Shown: one piece after another, positions 47,572-55,701 of the stretch
Numbering within the stretch: the stretch's first letter is position 1
Layout of the letters: every line of letters begins with the position of its first letter
Assembly (NCBI RefSeq): GCF_018100985.1
Contig: NZ_JAGJEI010000017.1
Span: forward strand, 1 to 64,000
Length of the DNA: 64,000 bases
Source of the DNA: Pseudoalteromonas sp. MMG007
Lineage (GTDB): Bacteria > Pseudomonadota > Gammaproteobacteria > Enterobacterales > Alteromonadaceae
Reading direction: 5' to 3'
Made by a program: the position numbers and the translations under genes
The notes under the pieces: generated by a model
The model's input: only the letters and a program-made list of their open reading frames with translations
Told to the model about the DNA's origin: nothing
Database searches by the model: none

Positions 47572-48381
47572 ATGAAGTTTGTAGTTACGCTATTATGTTT
47601 ATTGTACTGTTCGTGCTTAGTTGCAAAAGAATATACGTTCGGGGTAGTGCCTCAATATGAGCCTCAAAAACTAAATGCTATTTGGCAGCCTTTACTTGCG
47701 CAAGTATCTAAACAAACAGGCATAAAAATAAAGTTAGTTACTGTTGAGTCTATTCCGGTATTTGAACAAGCGTTTGCTAATGGTGAGTATGATTTTGCTT
47801 ATATGAACCCCTGGCACAGCGTAATTGCATACGAGCAACAAGGCTATATACCTCTGATAAAAGACGCTAGCAGGAAATTACAAGGCGTACTAGTTGTTAA
47901 CGAGAATAGTGGTATAGAGAGTGTAGAAGAGTTGGATGGAGCTGAAATTGCCTTTCCTGCACCTAATGCATTGGGGGCGTCACTACTTATGCGTGCTGAT
48001 TTAGCGCTACTGTATGGCTTACAAATAAAACCAGTTTATGTACAAACTCATTCATCTGTTTATCTGAATGTAGCACTAAATTCGACAAAAGCTGGCGGTG
48101 GGGTGCTTGGTACGCTAAAGCAACAATCTAAAAACTTACAAAGTAAGCTTAAAGTTATTTATAAAACGCGTGAGATAAGTCGTCACCCGATTGTGGGTCA
48201 CCCTAGAGTAAAAGAGCCGATACAAAAAAAAGTACAGCAGGCTATTTTACAAATAGGCAAAAGCCCTAGCGACAGACACTTACTACAGGGCATACCCATT
48301 AACATTCCTGAAATTGCTACTTTGGCTGAATATCAGCAGTTGTCCCGTTGGGGATTACGTGAGTTTTATGTTGAAAATTAG
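47572..48381 (+). CDS. PhnD-like periplasmic substrate-binding protein
   Basis: A 269-residue periplasmic protein with a signal peptide (cleavage after LVA, residue 18) and the phosphate/phosphite/phosphonate-binding fold (PhnD/PtxB family): 'FGVVPQYEPQKLNAIWQPLL', 'NGEYDFAYMNPWHSVIAY', 'ELDGAEIAFPAPNALGASLL'. It has a good ribosome site AGGAG. No phnCE-type ABC transporter genes are near. Its stop codon lies 14 bp inside the following histidine kinase gene, so it probably delivers ligand information to that kinase rather than substrate to a pump, an inference. Confidence 0.85.
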   Translation: MKFVVTLLCLLYCSCLVAKEYTFGVVPQYEPQKLNAIWQPLLAQVSKQTGIKIKLVTVESIPVFEQAFANGEYDFAYMNPWHSVIAYEQQGYIPLIKDASRKLQGVLVVNENSGIESVEELDGAEIAFPAPNALGASLLMRADLALLYGLQIKPVYVQTHSSVYLNVALNSTKAGGGVLGTLKQQSKNLQSKLKVIYKTREISRHPIVGHPRVKEPIQKKVQQAILQIGKSPSDRHLLQGIPINIPEIATLAEYQQLSRWGLREFYVEN

Positions 48382-50593
48382 AGGGTTTAGGAGCTTAAGA
48401 GCGCAAAGCTTTATTGTTGTATTGCTATGTGGATTACTGATGGCAAGCCTTTTCATATTTTATGCTTTACCTGAGCAGGCTCGCTGGGTAAATGACGACT
48501 TATCAAAATCTGCACAGCGATCGCTCGTCCAGTTATCAACATCTATTACTACCCCATTACTTACTAGGCAATATGCGCAGCTATACGAAGAGCTAGACAG
48601 TCAACTGCAAATACATTCAAACTGGAAAGGCATTAAAATTGTTGATGCGCAAACAGGAAACCAATTATATCCGCTCGATGATTGGATAGGCACTGCTAAT
48701 AGTGGCGATATGCTGCTTACTCAGCAGGTTGAATTTTTGGATAAACCACTTGCCTATATTAGTTTAGTTGTTAACTTTGAGGACGAAGTTGCTCAATCAT
48801 CGAAACTTCACTACACACTAATATCTATACAGTTGATGATTTTGGCCATTGTATTTATTGCCGTAGCGTGGCTTGTTGATTATAGGGTCACATCGCCACT
48901 TAGGGAATTAAAGCAATCATTTGCACGTTTAGCTAAAGGCGACTTTGATTGTCATATTGAAAAAAAGCAAAAAAATGAAGTAGGCAGTGTGATAAGTGCG
49001 TTTAATAATATGGTTAATGAAGTTGCAAGCAACCATCAAAAGTTAAACAGTTTACGTATTCAAGCGGAGTCTGCGAGTAAGGCTAAGTCTGACTTTATGG
49101 CTAGTATGAGTCACGAACTAAGAACACCGCTTAATGCTATTTTGGGTCTTGCACAGTTATACGAATATGATGATAAGGCCAGTAAGGTACATAAAGAAAA
49201 TGGGAGAAGCATTTATCAAGCCGGTGAGCATCTATTATTACTAATAGATGATGTACTTGATTTAACGGCTATAGAGTCGGGTAATATGCAGTTTACTTTT
49301 GACTATGCACCACTAAAAAATATTCTTGAAAGTTCAGTTGAGCTTGTTGGTGAACTTGCAAAAGGCCAATCAATTTCTATCCATACCAGTGGTTTTGACG
49401 AGCTTGAAGGTTTAAGTATTTACGTGGATCAGCGCCGTTTTAAACAAGTTATGCTTAACTTGCTCTCTAATGCCATAAAATACAATAAATCCAATGGCAG
49501 CATTAATATTAACTGCAGAGTATTGAGTAATAAACAATGTGAAATAGAGGTAATTGATACGGGGTGTGGTTTTGCGCCCGATGACATGAATCGTTTATTT
49601 AAACCCTTTGACCGCTTAGGTGCTGAAACAAGTAAAGTAAATGGTACTGGAATAGGTTTAGTCATAACCAAGCAGTTAGTGGAGCGAATGCAAGGGGCTC
49701 TGAGTGCTGAAAGTGAGCAACAAAAGGGTTCATGCTTTACCTTAACATTTAACGTTTTTGAACAGGAAAATTTACCACTACAAGAGCATACCGTTAAAGT
49801 AACAAAACAAAATTTAAATGCTGTAAGCCTTCCCACGCTTGAGGTATTAGTCGCCGAGGATCAGGTGACTAATCAGCAAGTTTTAAAGCAACAACTTACG
49901 ATGCTTGGAGTCAGTTCAACCTTTGTGAGTAATGGAGAGCAAGCGTGGCAGACACTTCAAAATAGCCAATTTGATATATTATTAACGGACATTCAAATGC
50001 CTTTACTTGATGGACTTGGGCTTGCAAAAAAAATACGTAGTCACCAGCAATTTAATGAATTAGTTATAATAGCCATCACCGCTAACATTACTAAAAATAA
50101 TATAGATAATTGTTATAATGCAGGTATGAACGGGTTTTTAACTAAACCTATTGAGCTTGTAAAACTTAAGTCTCTTCTCATGGAACACTCTCAAACCATG
50201 ATGAATACACAACCTCAACAAAGCACGTTAGCAGGTGTAAAATCAGGCGCATTTGATCAATTAGATCTTCCTTTACTTAGATCAATGCTCGGTGATGACC
50301 CAATGGTCCATTGCATGGTGTTTAATGCGTTTTTACAAACTGCGGGTGAACAGGTAAAGCTTGCAAGCGCATACGCTAAAAATAACAATTACCCAGATTT
50401 AGCTTTTCAGGCTCACGCATTAAAATCGTCTTCTAAATCAGTAGGAGCTATTAAACTTGCCGATATATGTCAAAAAATTGAATCACTTGCAGAAGGTAAC
50501 TCAATTGATATTGAACACATGAAAACCCTAGAAGTATCGTTTAACGAGGTGGTTACTCAGCTTAAAAGCTATTGCTTAAAGTATGAAAAATAG
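48368..50593 (+). CDS. Hybrid histidine kinase (HAMP-HisKA-HATPase-REC-HPt)
   Basis: A 741-residue membrane sensor kinase. In order: membrane helix (about 14-36), periplasmic sensor (about 40-150), second helix (about 155-178), HAMP (to about 230), HisKA with phosphorylated His249 ('MSHELRTPLNAILGLAQL'), HATPase_c with 'NLLSNAIKYNKSNG' and 'GTGIGLVITKQLVERMQG', receiver with Asp541 ('ILLTDIQMP'), and a C-terminal HPt domain with His683 ('FQAHALKSSSKSVGAIKLAD'). The start ATG at 48368 overlaps the binding-protein gene by 14 bp; the earlier frame start (48314) is deeper in it. The relay needs an outside response regulator, and none is adjacent on the same transcript. Confidence 0.9.
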   Translation: MLKIRGFRSLRAQSFIVVLLCGLLMASLFIFYALPEQARWVNDDLSKSAQRSLVQLSTSITTPLLTRQYAQLYEELDSQLQIHSNWKGIKIVDAQTGNQLYPLDDWIGTANSGDMLLTQQVEFLDKPLAYISLVVNFEDEVAQSSKLHYTLISIQLMILAIVFIAVAWLVDYRVTSPLRELKQSFARLAKGDFDCHIEKKQKNEVGSVISAFNNMVNEVASNHQKLNSLRIQAESASKAKSDFMASMSHELRTPLNAILGLAQLYEYDDKASKVHKENGRSIYQAGEHLLLLIDDVLDLTAIESGNMQFTFDYAPLKNILESSVELVGELAKGQSISIHTSGFDELEGLSIYVDQRRFKQVMLNLLSNAIKYNKSNGSININCRVLSNKQCEIEVIDTGCGFAPDDMNRLFKPFDRLGAETSKVNGTGIGLVITKQLVERMQGALSAESEQQKGSCFTLTFNVFEQENLPLQEHTVKVTKQNLNAVSLPTLEVLVAEDQVTNQQVLKQQLTMLGVSSTFVSNGEQAWQTLQNSQFDILLTDIQMPLLDGLGLAKKIRSHQQFNELVIIAITANITKNNIDNCYNAGMNGFLTKPIELVKLKSLLMEHSQTMMNTQPQQSTLAGVKSGAFDQLDLPLLRSMLGDDPMVHCMVFNAFLQTAGEQVKLASAYAKNNNYPDLAFQAHALKSSSKSVGAIKLADICQKIESLAEGNSIDIEHMKTLEVSFNEVVTQLKSYCLKYEK

Positions 50594-50600
50594 ACATAAA

Positions 50601-50623
50601 AAATGGCTCAATTTGAGCCATTT
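50601..50623. terminator. Bidirectional terminator between kinase and S10 peptidase genes
   Basis: Ten-bp stem AAATGGCTCA/TGAGCCATTT with a three-base loop, 10 bp after the kinase stop, with A-rich and T-rich flanks; the genes converge. Confidence 0.8.
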
Positions 50624-50643
50624 ATTGAGTGTTATAAAAGCGT

Positions 50644-52161
50644 TTAATATTTAGCAGCTTGACCACTTTTAGGGAGTGATTGCTCAATAAAATCACGTAG
50701 GTCGTTATTAGAGCTTTTTAAATCGGCATGGCGAAGGTACATCATATGACCGCTGCGGTAACCTTTAAAACTTAAACGATCTTTCATTTTTCCACTTGGG
50801 TCTAATTGCCATAAAGTGTATTTTGCATCAAAGTAATTAGTAGCACCGTCAAAATAACCTGATTGAATCATCACATTAAGGTATGGGTTTTGCGCCATTG
50901 CTAAGCGTAAATTTTCACCGGTATTATTACCTGTTCTATCCCATGGGTGAACATTACCAAACAGATTATATTTTATGTCTGTTTTATAGTTTAACTCTTC
51001 ACGCAAATAGTGATTAATTGCAGGGGTAAAAGAGTGTAACCAAGAAGTAAGCTCAGCCCAGTAATCAGGTGACTCACCTGCATCGCGTTTATCTATACCT
51101 AAATAGCGAGAATCTAAACGCCCTACTGTTTGTCCTCTTTCACGTAATAACTCTTTCCAAAAAAATTGAGTTGGAATATCTAAATTATTTTGCTCAACAA
51201 ATGTTTCTGAAAGACCCGCATACTTCGCCATTTTTTTAATAATACGACGTTTTTCTTCAGCTCCAATAAAACCGCCTTTAGCGAGCGCAGGAATTAATTC
51301 ATTGACTGTAAATTGCTCTACTTCAGGTAACAAGTCATCTAAGTCTTTAGATTGTAGGTCTGCACTAAGTGCTTTGTGATACCAAGCAGTCGCGGCAAAG
51401 TAGGGTAAGCGATTGGCCGCTTTTATAGGCCCGTCGCGTTTTATGCCAATATCAGTCGGCGACACTAATACAACCCCATTTATGTACATCCATTGACTGT
51501 TTTGAAGCTCATGGGCAAGCCCTGATACGCGTGTTGTACCATAGCTTTCACCAATTAAAAATTTAGGTGAACGCCAACGCTCTGCTCTATTTACGAATGT
51601 GTTTAGCCATTCAGCTAAATATTTTATGTCGGCTTTTACGCCAAAAAACATTTCTTTTTGTTGAGCCTTTGATAAAAGCTCCCCTTTATCATTTTCAAGT
51701 ACGCGTGAGTAGCCAGTATTTACAGGGTTTACATACACAATATCGGCAATATCAAGAACAGAATAAGGGTTATCTTTTACGCCGTAGGGCTGAATAGGGT
51801 AGCCTTCGTCATCAATTTTTAACACTCTTGGGCCAGTATAGGCTAAGTGCATCCATACGGAAGCCGAGCCTGGCCCGCCATTAAATGAAATAAGTAACGG
51901 ACGACTTGCTCTATCGTCTACCTTATCGCGAGTGTAGTAAGTGTATTGCAGCGTAGCAACTGCATCGCCTTTATCATCCCACACAGGTTGCGTACCTGTT
52001 GTGGCAGTATACGAAAGACGTTCCCCGTTAATTTTGGCTTTATGTTGGGTTACAACTTTGCTGTCTACATCAATACGGCGTTGGTTATCTGCAAATGATG
52101 CTGTAGTTATAAATATGGCAATGATAGTTATCGGTAAACTTATAATACGACTAAGCTTCAT
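50644..52161 (-). CDS. S10-family serine carboxypeptidase, exported
   Basis: A 505-residue secreted peptidase with a signal peptide (cleavage near ASFA, residue 24) and the alpha/beta-hydrolase S10 signature: oxyanion/'SFNGGPGSASVWMHL', nucleophile Ser in 'IGESYGTTR', Asp region 'NVMIQSGYFDGATNYFD', catalytic His in 'RSGHMMYLRH'. It removes C-terminal amino acids from peptides, probably in the periplasm or outside the cell. Transcribed alone, convergent to the histidine kinase. Confidence 0.92.
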   Translation of the reverse strand: MKLSRIISLPITIIAIFITTASFADNQRRIDVDSKVVTQHKAKINGERLSYTATTGTQPVWDDKGDAVATLQYTYYTRDKVDDRASRPLLISFNGGPGSASVWMHLAYTGPRVLKIDDEGYPIQPYGVKDNPYSVLDIADIVYVNPVNTGYSRVLENDKGELLSKAQQKEMFFGVKADIKYLAEWLNTFVNRAERWRSPKFLIGESYGTTRVSGLAHELQNSQWMYINGVVLVSPTDIGIKRDGPIKAANRLPYFAATAWYHKALSADLQSKDLDDLLPEVEQFTVNELIPALAKGGFIGAEEKRRIIKKMAKYAGLSETFVEQNNLDIPTQFFWKELLRERGQTVGRLDSRYLGIDKRDAGESPDYWAELTSWLHSFTPAINHYLREELNYKTDIKYNLFGNVHPWDRTGNNTGENLRLAMAQNPYLNVMIQSGYFDGATNYFDAKYTLWQLDPSGKMKDRLSFKGYRSGHMMYLRHADLKSSNNDLRDFIEQSLPKSGQAAKY

Positions 52162-52272
52162 GGAGGGTCCTTATTATTGTTGATAAACTATTAAAAACAT
52201 TATTAGCATAAATAACAAAAGTATTGAGACAAGTGGTCGATAATAATAGTTAAGTAAAATATGTTCTGCTTT

Positions 52273-52312
52273 AGGTTGAACAAATTTAACCATGAAAGGT
52301 CTACAGGTTCCA
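52273..52312. mobile_element. Relic of the MITE terminal repeat
   Basis: 'GGTTGAACAAATTT' (52274-52287), a two-base gap and 'GAAAGGTCTACAGG' repeat the right end of the 45.2-kb element ('GATTGAACAAATTT' then 'GAAAGGTCAACAGG'), about 80% identical over 43 bases. No second end is visible nearby. The rest of this 375-bp gap (52162-52537) holds only AT-rich sequence and the upstream region of the diguanylate cyclase gene. Confidence 0.55.
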
Positions 52313-52537
52313 AAAAAACGTATATTATCTTGGTAACCGTCAATATCGGTTATAGTACACGTCGTTTGTATTGACTTTAAATACAAGCCATTTCAAAAAA
52401 GTAAATGGATTCTGCTTTTAGCATTTCGTAGCACTCACACCGGATGTTCAATTAACGTTATTCAGTCATCGAACTAAGTAATTTAAGTGTTGTATTTGTA
52501 GCATGGCTACAAATTTATTAAAGGTAAGAAAAGCTTT

Positions 52538-53761
52538 ATGCAAAGAGTATTGGTGGTCGAAGACAGTAAAGTAGTACAGCAGGTATTACGCCACTTAACA
52601 GCGCAGTATCTTGATGTAGCTGTTGATTTTGCTTGGACTTTAGCTGAGTGTGAAGCATTCGTAGAAAAACATAACTATTCCTTAGCACTAGTCGATTTAA
52701 CACTACCAGATGCTCCTAATGGCGAAGTTGCAAAGTACACTTTGCTTAACAAAATTCCTACCGTGGTACTTACCTCAAAAATAGATGAATATAAACGCCA
52801 GCAAATGCTAGAGCTAGGCGTGGTTGATTACGTTATTAAAGATAACCGCGACTCTTATCATTATGCCGTTAAATTGGTCGCTCAGCTTTTAAGAAACCAA
52901 GGTTGTAAAGCCCTAATCGCTGACGATTCATTATTGAGTCGTTCGTTAATGAAACAAATGCTTGAAAAGCAACTGTTTGATGTTACCGATGCTCATGATG
53001 GGCAACAAGCGCTTGAGATCTTAAAAGCAGATCCAGACATTAAATTGCTGATGACAGATTATGCAATGCCTTCAATGGATGGTTTTGAGCTTGTTAAAGC
53101 AGTACGTAACTTTAGAGGCCGCGATGATTTGGGAATTATTGGTTTATCCGGAGCTGGTAAACACGGTTTATCGGCACGATTTATTAAGTACGGCGCAAAT
53201 GACTTTTTAACAAAGCCATTTATGAATGAGGAGTTTCATTGTCGTGTTTTGCAAACAATGGAGCAGCTTTCTTTAATTGCTGACATTAAAGAAAGCGCAC
53301 ACAGAGATCATTTAACTGGCTTACACAATCGACGCTATTTTTATCAATATGCTGAAAAGCTTTTAAAAAATAATAACCAAAATAACACGTTAGCATTACT
53401 TGATATCGATTTTTTCAAAAATATTAATGATACATTTGGCCATGAAGGCGGCGATCAGGCTTTAAAACAAGTAGGTGCATTAATACGTAGTACATTTGCT
53501 AAATTTATAGTAGCCCGTGTAGGAGGGGAGGAGTTTGCTATAATTTTACCAGATATAGAACTATCAAGAGGGCGTGAGTATTTTGAGGCTTTCAGAAAAA
53601 AAGTGGCAAATTACGACTTCTCCATTAGTGATAAAGTACTGAAAATTACGACCAGTATAGGTTTAGCTGATTTTCAAAATACCAGCTTAACCGACGCAAT
53701 GCGCAACGCTGATAAAGCATTATACAAAGCTAAAAACGAAGGCAGAAATTGTGTTTTTTAG
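52538..53761 (+). CDS. Diguanylate cyclase with two receiver domains (REC-REC-GGDEF)
   Basis: A 407-residue response regulator making c-di-GMP. The first receiver has Asp53 ('LALVDLTLPDAPNG'), the second Asp174 ('LLMTDYAMPSMDG') with 'FLTKPF', and the GGDEF domain has an intact catalytic GGEEF at 329-333 ('RVGGEEFAIILP'). The place of the RxxD inhibitory site, just before it, reads FAKF, so product inhibition by the I-site is probably lost. AAGG lies before the ATG. It has no kinase of its own but is 1.9 kb from a hybrid kinase with an HPt domain, and a c-di-GMP receptor (PelD) is encoded in the window; functional links are inferred. Confidence 0.92.
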   Translation: MQRVLVVEDSKVVQQVLRHLTAQYLDVAVDFAWTLAECEAFVEKHNYSLALVDLTLPDAPNGEVAKYTLLNKIPTVVLTSKIDEYKRQQMLELGVVDYVIKDNRDSYHYAVKLVAQLLRNQGCKALIADDSLLSRSLMKQMLEKQLFDVTDAHDGQQALEILKADPDIKLLMTDYAMPSMDGFELVKAVRNFRGRDDLGIIGLSGAGKHGLSARFIKYGANDFLTKPFMNEEFHCRVLQTMEQLSLIADIKESAHRDHLTGLHNRRYFYQYAEKLLKNNNQNNTLALLDIDFFKNINDTFGHEGGDQALKQVGALIRSTFAKFIVARVGGEEFAIILPDIELSRGREYFEAFRKKVANYDFSISDKVLKITTSIGLADFQNTSLTDAMRNADKALYKAKNEGRNCVF

Positions 53762-53788
53762 CGTACTTTAAAATATGAGTATATGTGC

Positions 53789-53804
53789 AGCACTAAATGG
53801 TGCA
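53789..53804. promoter_or_regulatory. NtrC-like half-palindrome upstream of glnK
   Basis: GCAC-TAAATG-GTGC resembles the NtrC enhancer TGCACC-N5-GGTGCA but is one base shorter than canonical. It lies about 106 bp before the sigma-54 promoter. Confidence 0.4.
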
Positions 53805-53822
53805 CCAATGTAGCTAAGTTGT

Positions 53823-53855
53823 AAAAAAAGCGCACCAAATAGGTGCGTTTTTTTT
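53823..53855 (+). terminator. Terminator of the diguanylate cyclase gene, also NtrC-like
   Basis: Stem CGCACC/GGTGCG (53831-53836 with 53842-53847) with loop AAATA, extended by A7 on the left and T8 on the right: a standard intrinsic terminator. The same bases read GCACC-N5-GGTGC, the canonical spacing of an NtrC enhancer, 63 bp before the sigma-54 promoter of glnK. Confidence 0.8.
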
Positions 53856-53909
53856 GTTTTAAATTGCTGTTTTAAGCTTAAGTTTATGATATTTAATTAT
53901 TTTTAATAG

Positions 53910-53925
53910 TGGCACAAAGGTTGGA
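53910..53925 (+). promoter_or_regulatory. Sigma-54 promoter of glnK-amtB
   Basis: TGGCAC-N5-TTGGA (53910-53925) keeps the -24 GG and most of the -24/-12 pattern (TGGCAC-N5-TTGCA). The -12 dinucleotide is GG instead of GC. It lies 47 bp before the glnK start, with NtrC-like palindromes upstream. Confidence 0.75.
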
Positions 53926-53971
53926 TTATTAAAGTCAACAGGATAACAATAAAGAGTCCGAGGGGGCCGCT

Positions 53972-54310
53972 ATGAAAATGATTAGTGCAATCATAAAACC
54001 ATTTAAATTAGACGATGTGCGTGAAGCACTTGCTGATCTAGGTATTGAGGGGATGACCGTAGTTGACGTTAAAGGCTTTGGACGTCAACGAGGCCATACA
54101 GAGCTGTATCGTGGTGCAGAATACCAAGTAGATTTTATTCCTAAGATCAAACTTGAAATTGCAACTCGTACTGAAAATTGCCAACGCGTAGTTGAAGCAA
54201 TCACTAAAATTGCCTCAACAGGTAAAATAGGTGACGGTAAAATTTTCGTGTACGACTTAGATCAAATTGTTCGTATCCGTACGGGCGAGCTTGATGAAGA
54301 AGCAATTTAA
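53972..54310 (+). CDS. glnK: Nitrogen regulatory protein P-II (GlnK type)
   Basis: A 112-residue signal protein that binds ATP, ADP and 2-oxoglutarate and blocks AmtB when nitrogen is plentiful. It has the T-loop with uridylylatable Tyr51 ('TELYRGAEYQVDF') and the C-terminal signature 'KIGDGKIFVYDL'. By sequence alone it could be GlnB or GlnK; the immediate linkage to amtB (12 bp) and sigma-54 promoter favour GlnK. Ribosome site GAGGGGG. Confidence 0.95.
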   Translation: MKMISAIIKPFKLDDVREALADLGIEGMTVVDVKGFGRQRGHTELYRGAEYQVDFIPKIKLEIATRTENCQRVVEAITKIASTGKIGDGKIFVYDLDQIVRIRTGELDEEAI

Positions 54311-54321
54311 GGGGCTGATTA

Positions 54322-55551
54322 ATGGAAAATACAATTGTAGAACTCAAATTTTCACTCGATACCTTTTATTTTTTGATATCGGGAATACTAGTAATGTGGA
54401 TGGCAGCAGGTTTTGCCATGTTAGAAGCGGGCTTAGTTCGCTCTAAAAACACCACTGAAATTTTAACGAAGAACGTGGCATTGTACTCTATCGCATGTAC
54501 CATGTTTTTATTAGTTGGCTACAACATTATGTATGTAGACAATGGCGAAGGCGGCATAATCCCTTCAATTGGCGCATTAATTGGCACGCAAGCGGCCGAT
54601 GCTGACCATTCATTAGAATCTGACTTTTTCTTCCAAGTAGTATTTGTTGCAACGGCTATGTCGATTGTATCGGGTGCAGTTGCTGAACGTATGAAGTTAT
54701 TTGCTTTCTTAGCATTTGCAGTTGTTTTAACTGGCTTTATTTACCCAATGGAAGGTTACTGGACATGGGGCGGCGGTTTCTTATCAGAAATGGGCTTTGT
54801 TGACTTTGCAGGCTCTGCAATTGTTCATGGTGCTGGTGCTGCAGCTGCTTTAGCGGGTGTAATACTGTTAGGTGCTCGTAAAGGTAAATACGGTAAAAAC
54901 GGTGAAATTTACCCAATTCCAGGTTCTAACTTACCACTTGCTACATTAGGTACGTTTATTTTATGGATGGGTTGGTTTGGTTTTAACGGTGGTTCGCAAT
55001 TACTTCTTTCAGATAAAGAAAATGCAACGGCTGTAGGTCAAATCTTACTTAATACTAACGCTGCTGCTGCAATGGGCGCAATTGCTGCACTGTTTGTATG
55101 TAAAGTGTTATGGGGTAAAGCTGATTTAACTATGGTACTAAACGGCGCATTAGCAGGTTTAGTTGTTATTACTGCTGACCCACTTTCACCATCACCATTA
55201 ATGGCTTGTTTACTAGGTATTTTAGGTGGTTCATTAGTTGTATTTAGCATTGTTGCTCTTGATAAAGCTAAAATTGATGACCCGGTTGGTGCAATTTCTG
55301 TACACGGTGTGTGTGGCGCGCTAGGTATTATGTTGGTACCTGTATCTAACGGCGATGCTAACTTTGTAACACAGCTTATTGGTTTAGTGACTATCTTAGC
55401 CTTTGTTTTTGTAGCCTCATTTATTGTATGGGCTATTTTAAAGCAAACTATGGGCATTCGTGTAACCGAAGAAGAAGAGTTAACAGGTATGGACCAACAT
55501 GATTGTGGTGTTGATGCTTACCCTGAATTTGTATCTGTTCGCAGCAACTAA
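54322..55551 (+). CDS. amtB: Ammonium transporter AmtB
   Basis: A 409-residue trimeric ammonium channel with 11 membrane helices. It carries the twin-histidine pore residues within 'SAIVHGAGAAAALAG' and 'AISVHGVCGALG', and the signature 'FGFNGGSQL'. It is co-transcribed with glnK, whose product plugs the cytoplasmic mouth. No cleavable signal peptide stands out at the N-terminus ('MENTIVELKFSLDTFYFLIS'). Confidence 0.97.
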   Translation: MENTIVELKFSLDTFYFLISGILVMWMAAGFAMLEAGLVRSKNTTEILTKNVALYSIACTMFLLVGYNIMYVDNGEGGIIPSIGALIGTQAADADHSLESDFFFQVVFVATAMSIVSGAVAERMKLFAFLAFAVVLTGFIYPMEGYWTWGGGFLSEMGFVDFAGSAIVHGAGAAAALAGVILLGARKGKYGKNGEIYPIPGSNLPLATLGTFILWMGWFGFNGGSQLLLSDKENATAVGQILLNTNAAAAMGAIAALFVCKVLWGKADLTMVLNGALAGLVVITADPLSPSPLMACLLGILGGSLVVFSIVALDKAKIDDPVGAISVHGVCGALGIMLVPVSNGDANFVTQLIGLVTILAFVFVASFIVWAILKQTMGIRVTEEEELTGMDQHDCGVDAYPEFVSVRSN

Positions 55552-55579
55552 TTCAAAAATATATCATTGTGTGTTTTAC

Positions 55580-55606
55580 AAAGCCCTACCTCTGTAGGGC
55601 TTTTTT
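55580..55606 (+). terminator. glnK-amtB terminator
   Basis: Perfect 10-bp stem AAAGCCCTAC/GTAGGGCTTT with a four-base loop and a T6 run, 28 bp after the amtB stop. Confidence 0.93.
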
Positions 55607-55701
55607 CGTTTCAGGGAAGGTTAACTTTTCAGGTGTTAGGGTATAGCCAATATGCTAAGCTCACACTCGTGAATGAACTTTGGAATAAATTACACTTAAA
55701 A

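Noticed and set aside
52174-52386. 70-codon minus-strand frame between the S10 peptidase and the cyclase gene
   Set aside because: It overlaps the MITE relic and lacks a ribosome site; the predicted protein is not family-like.
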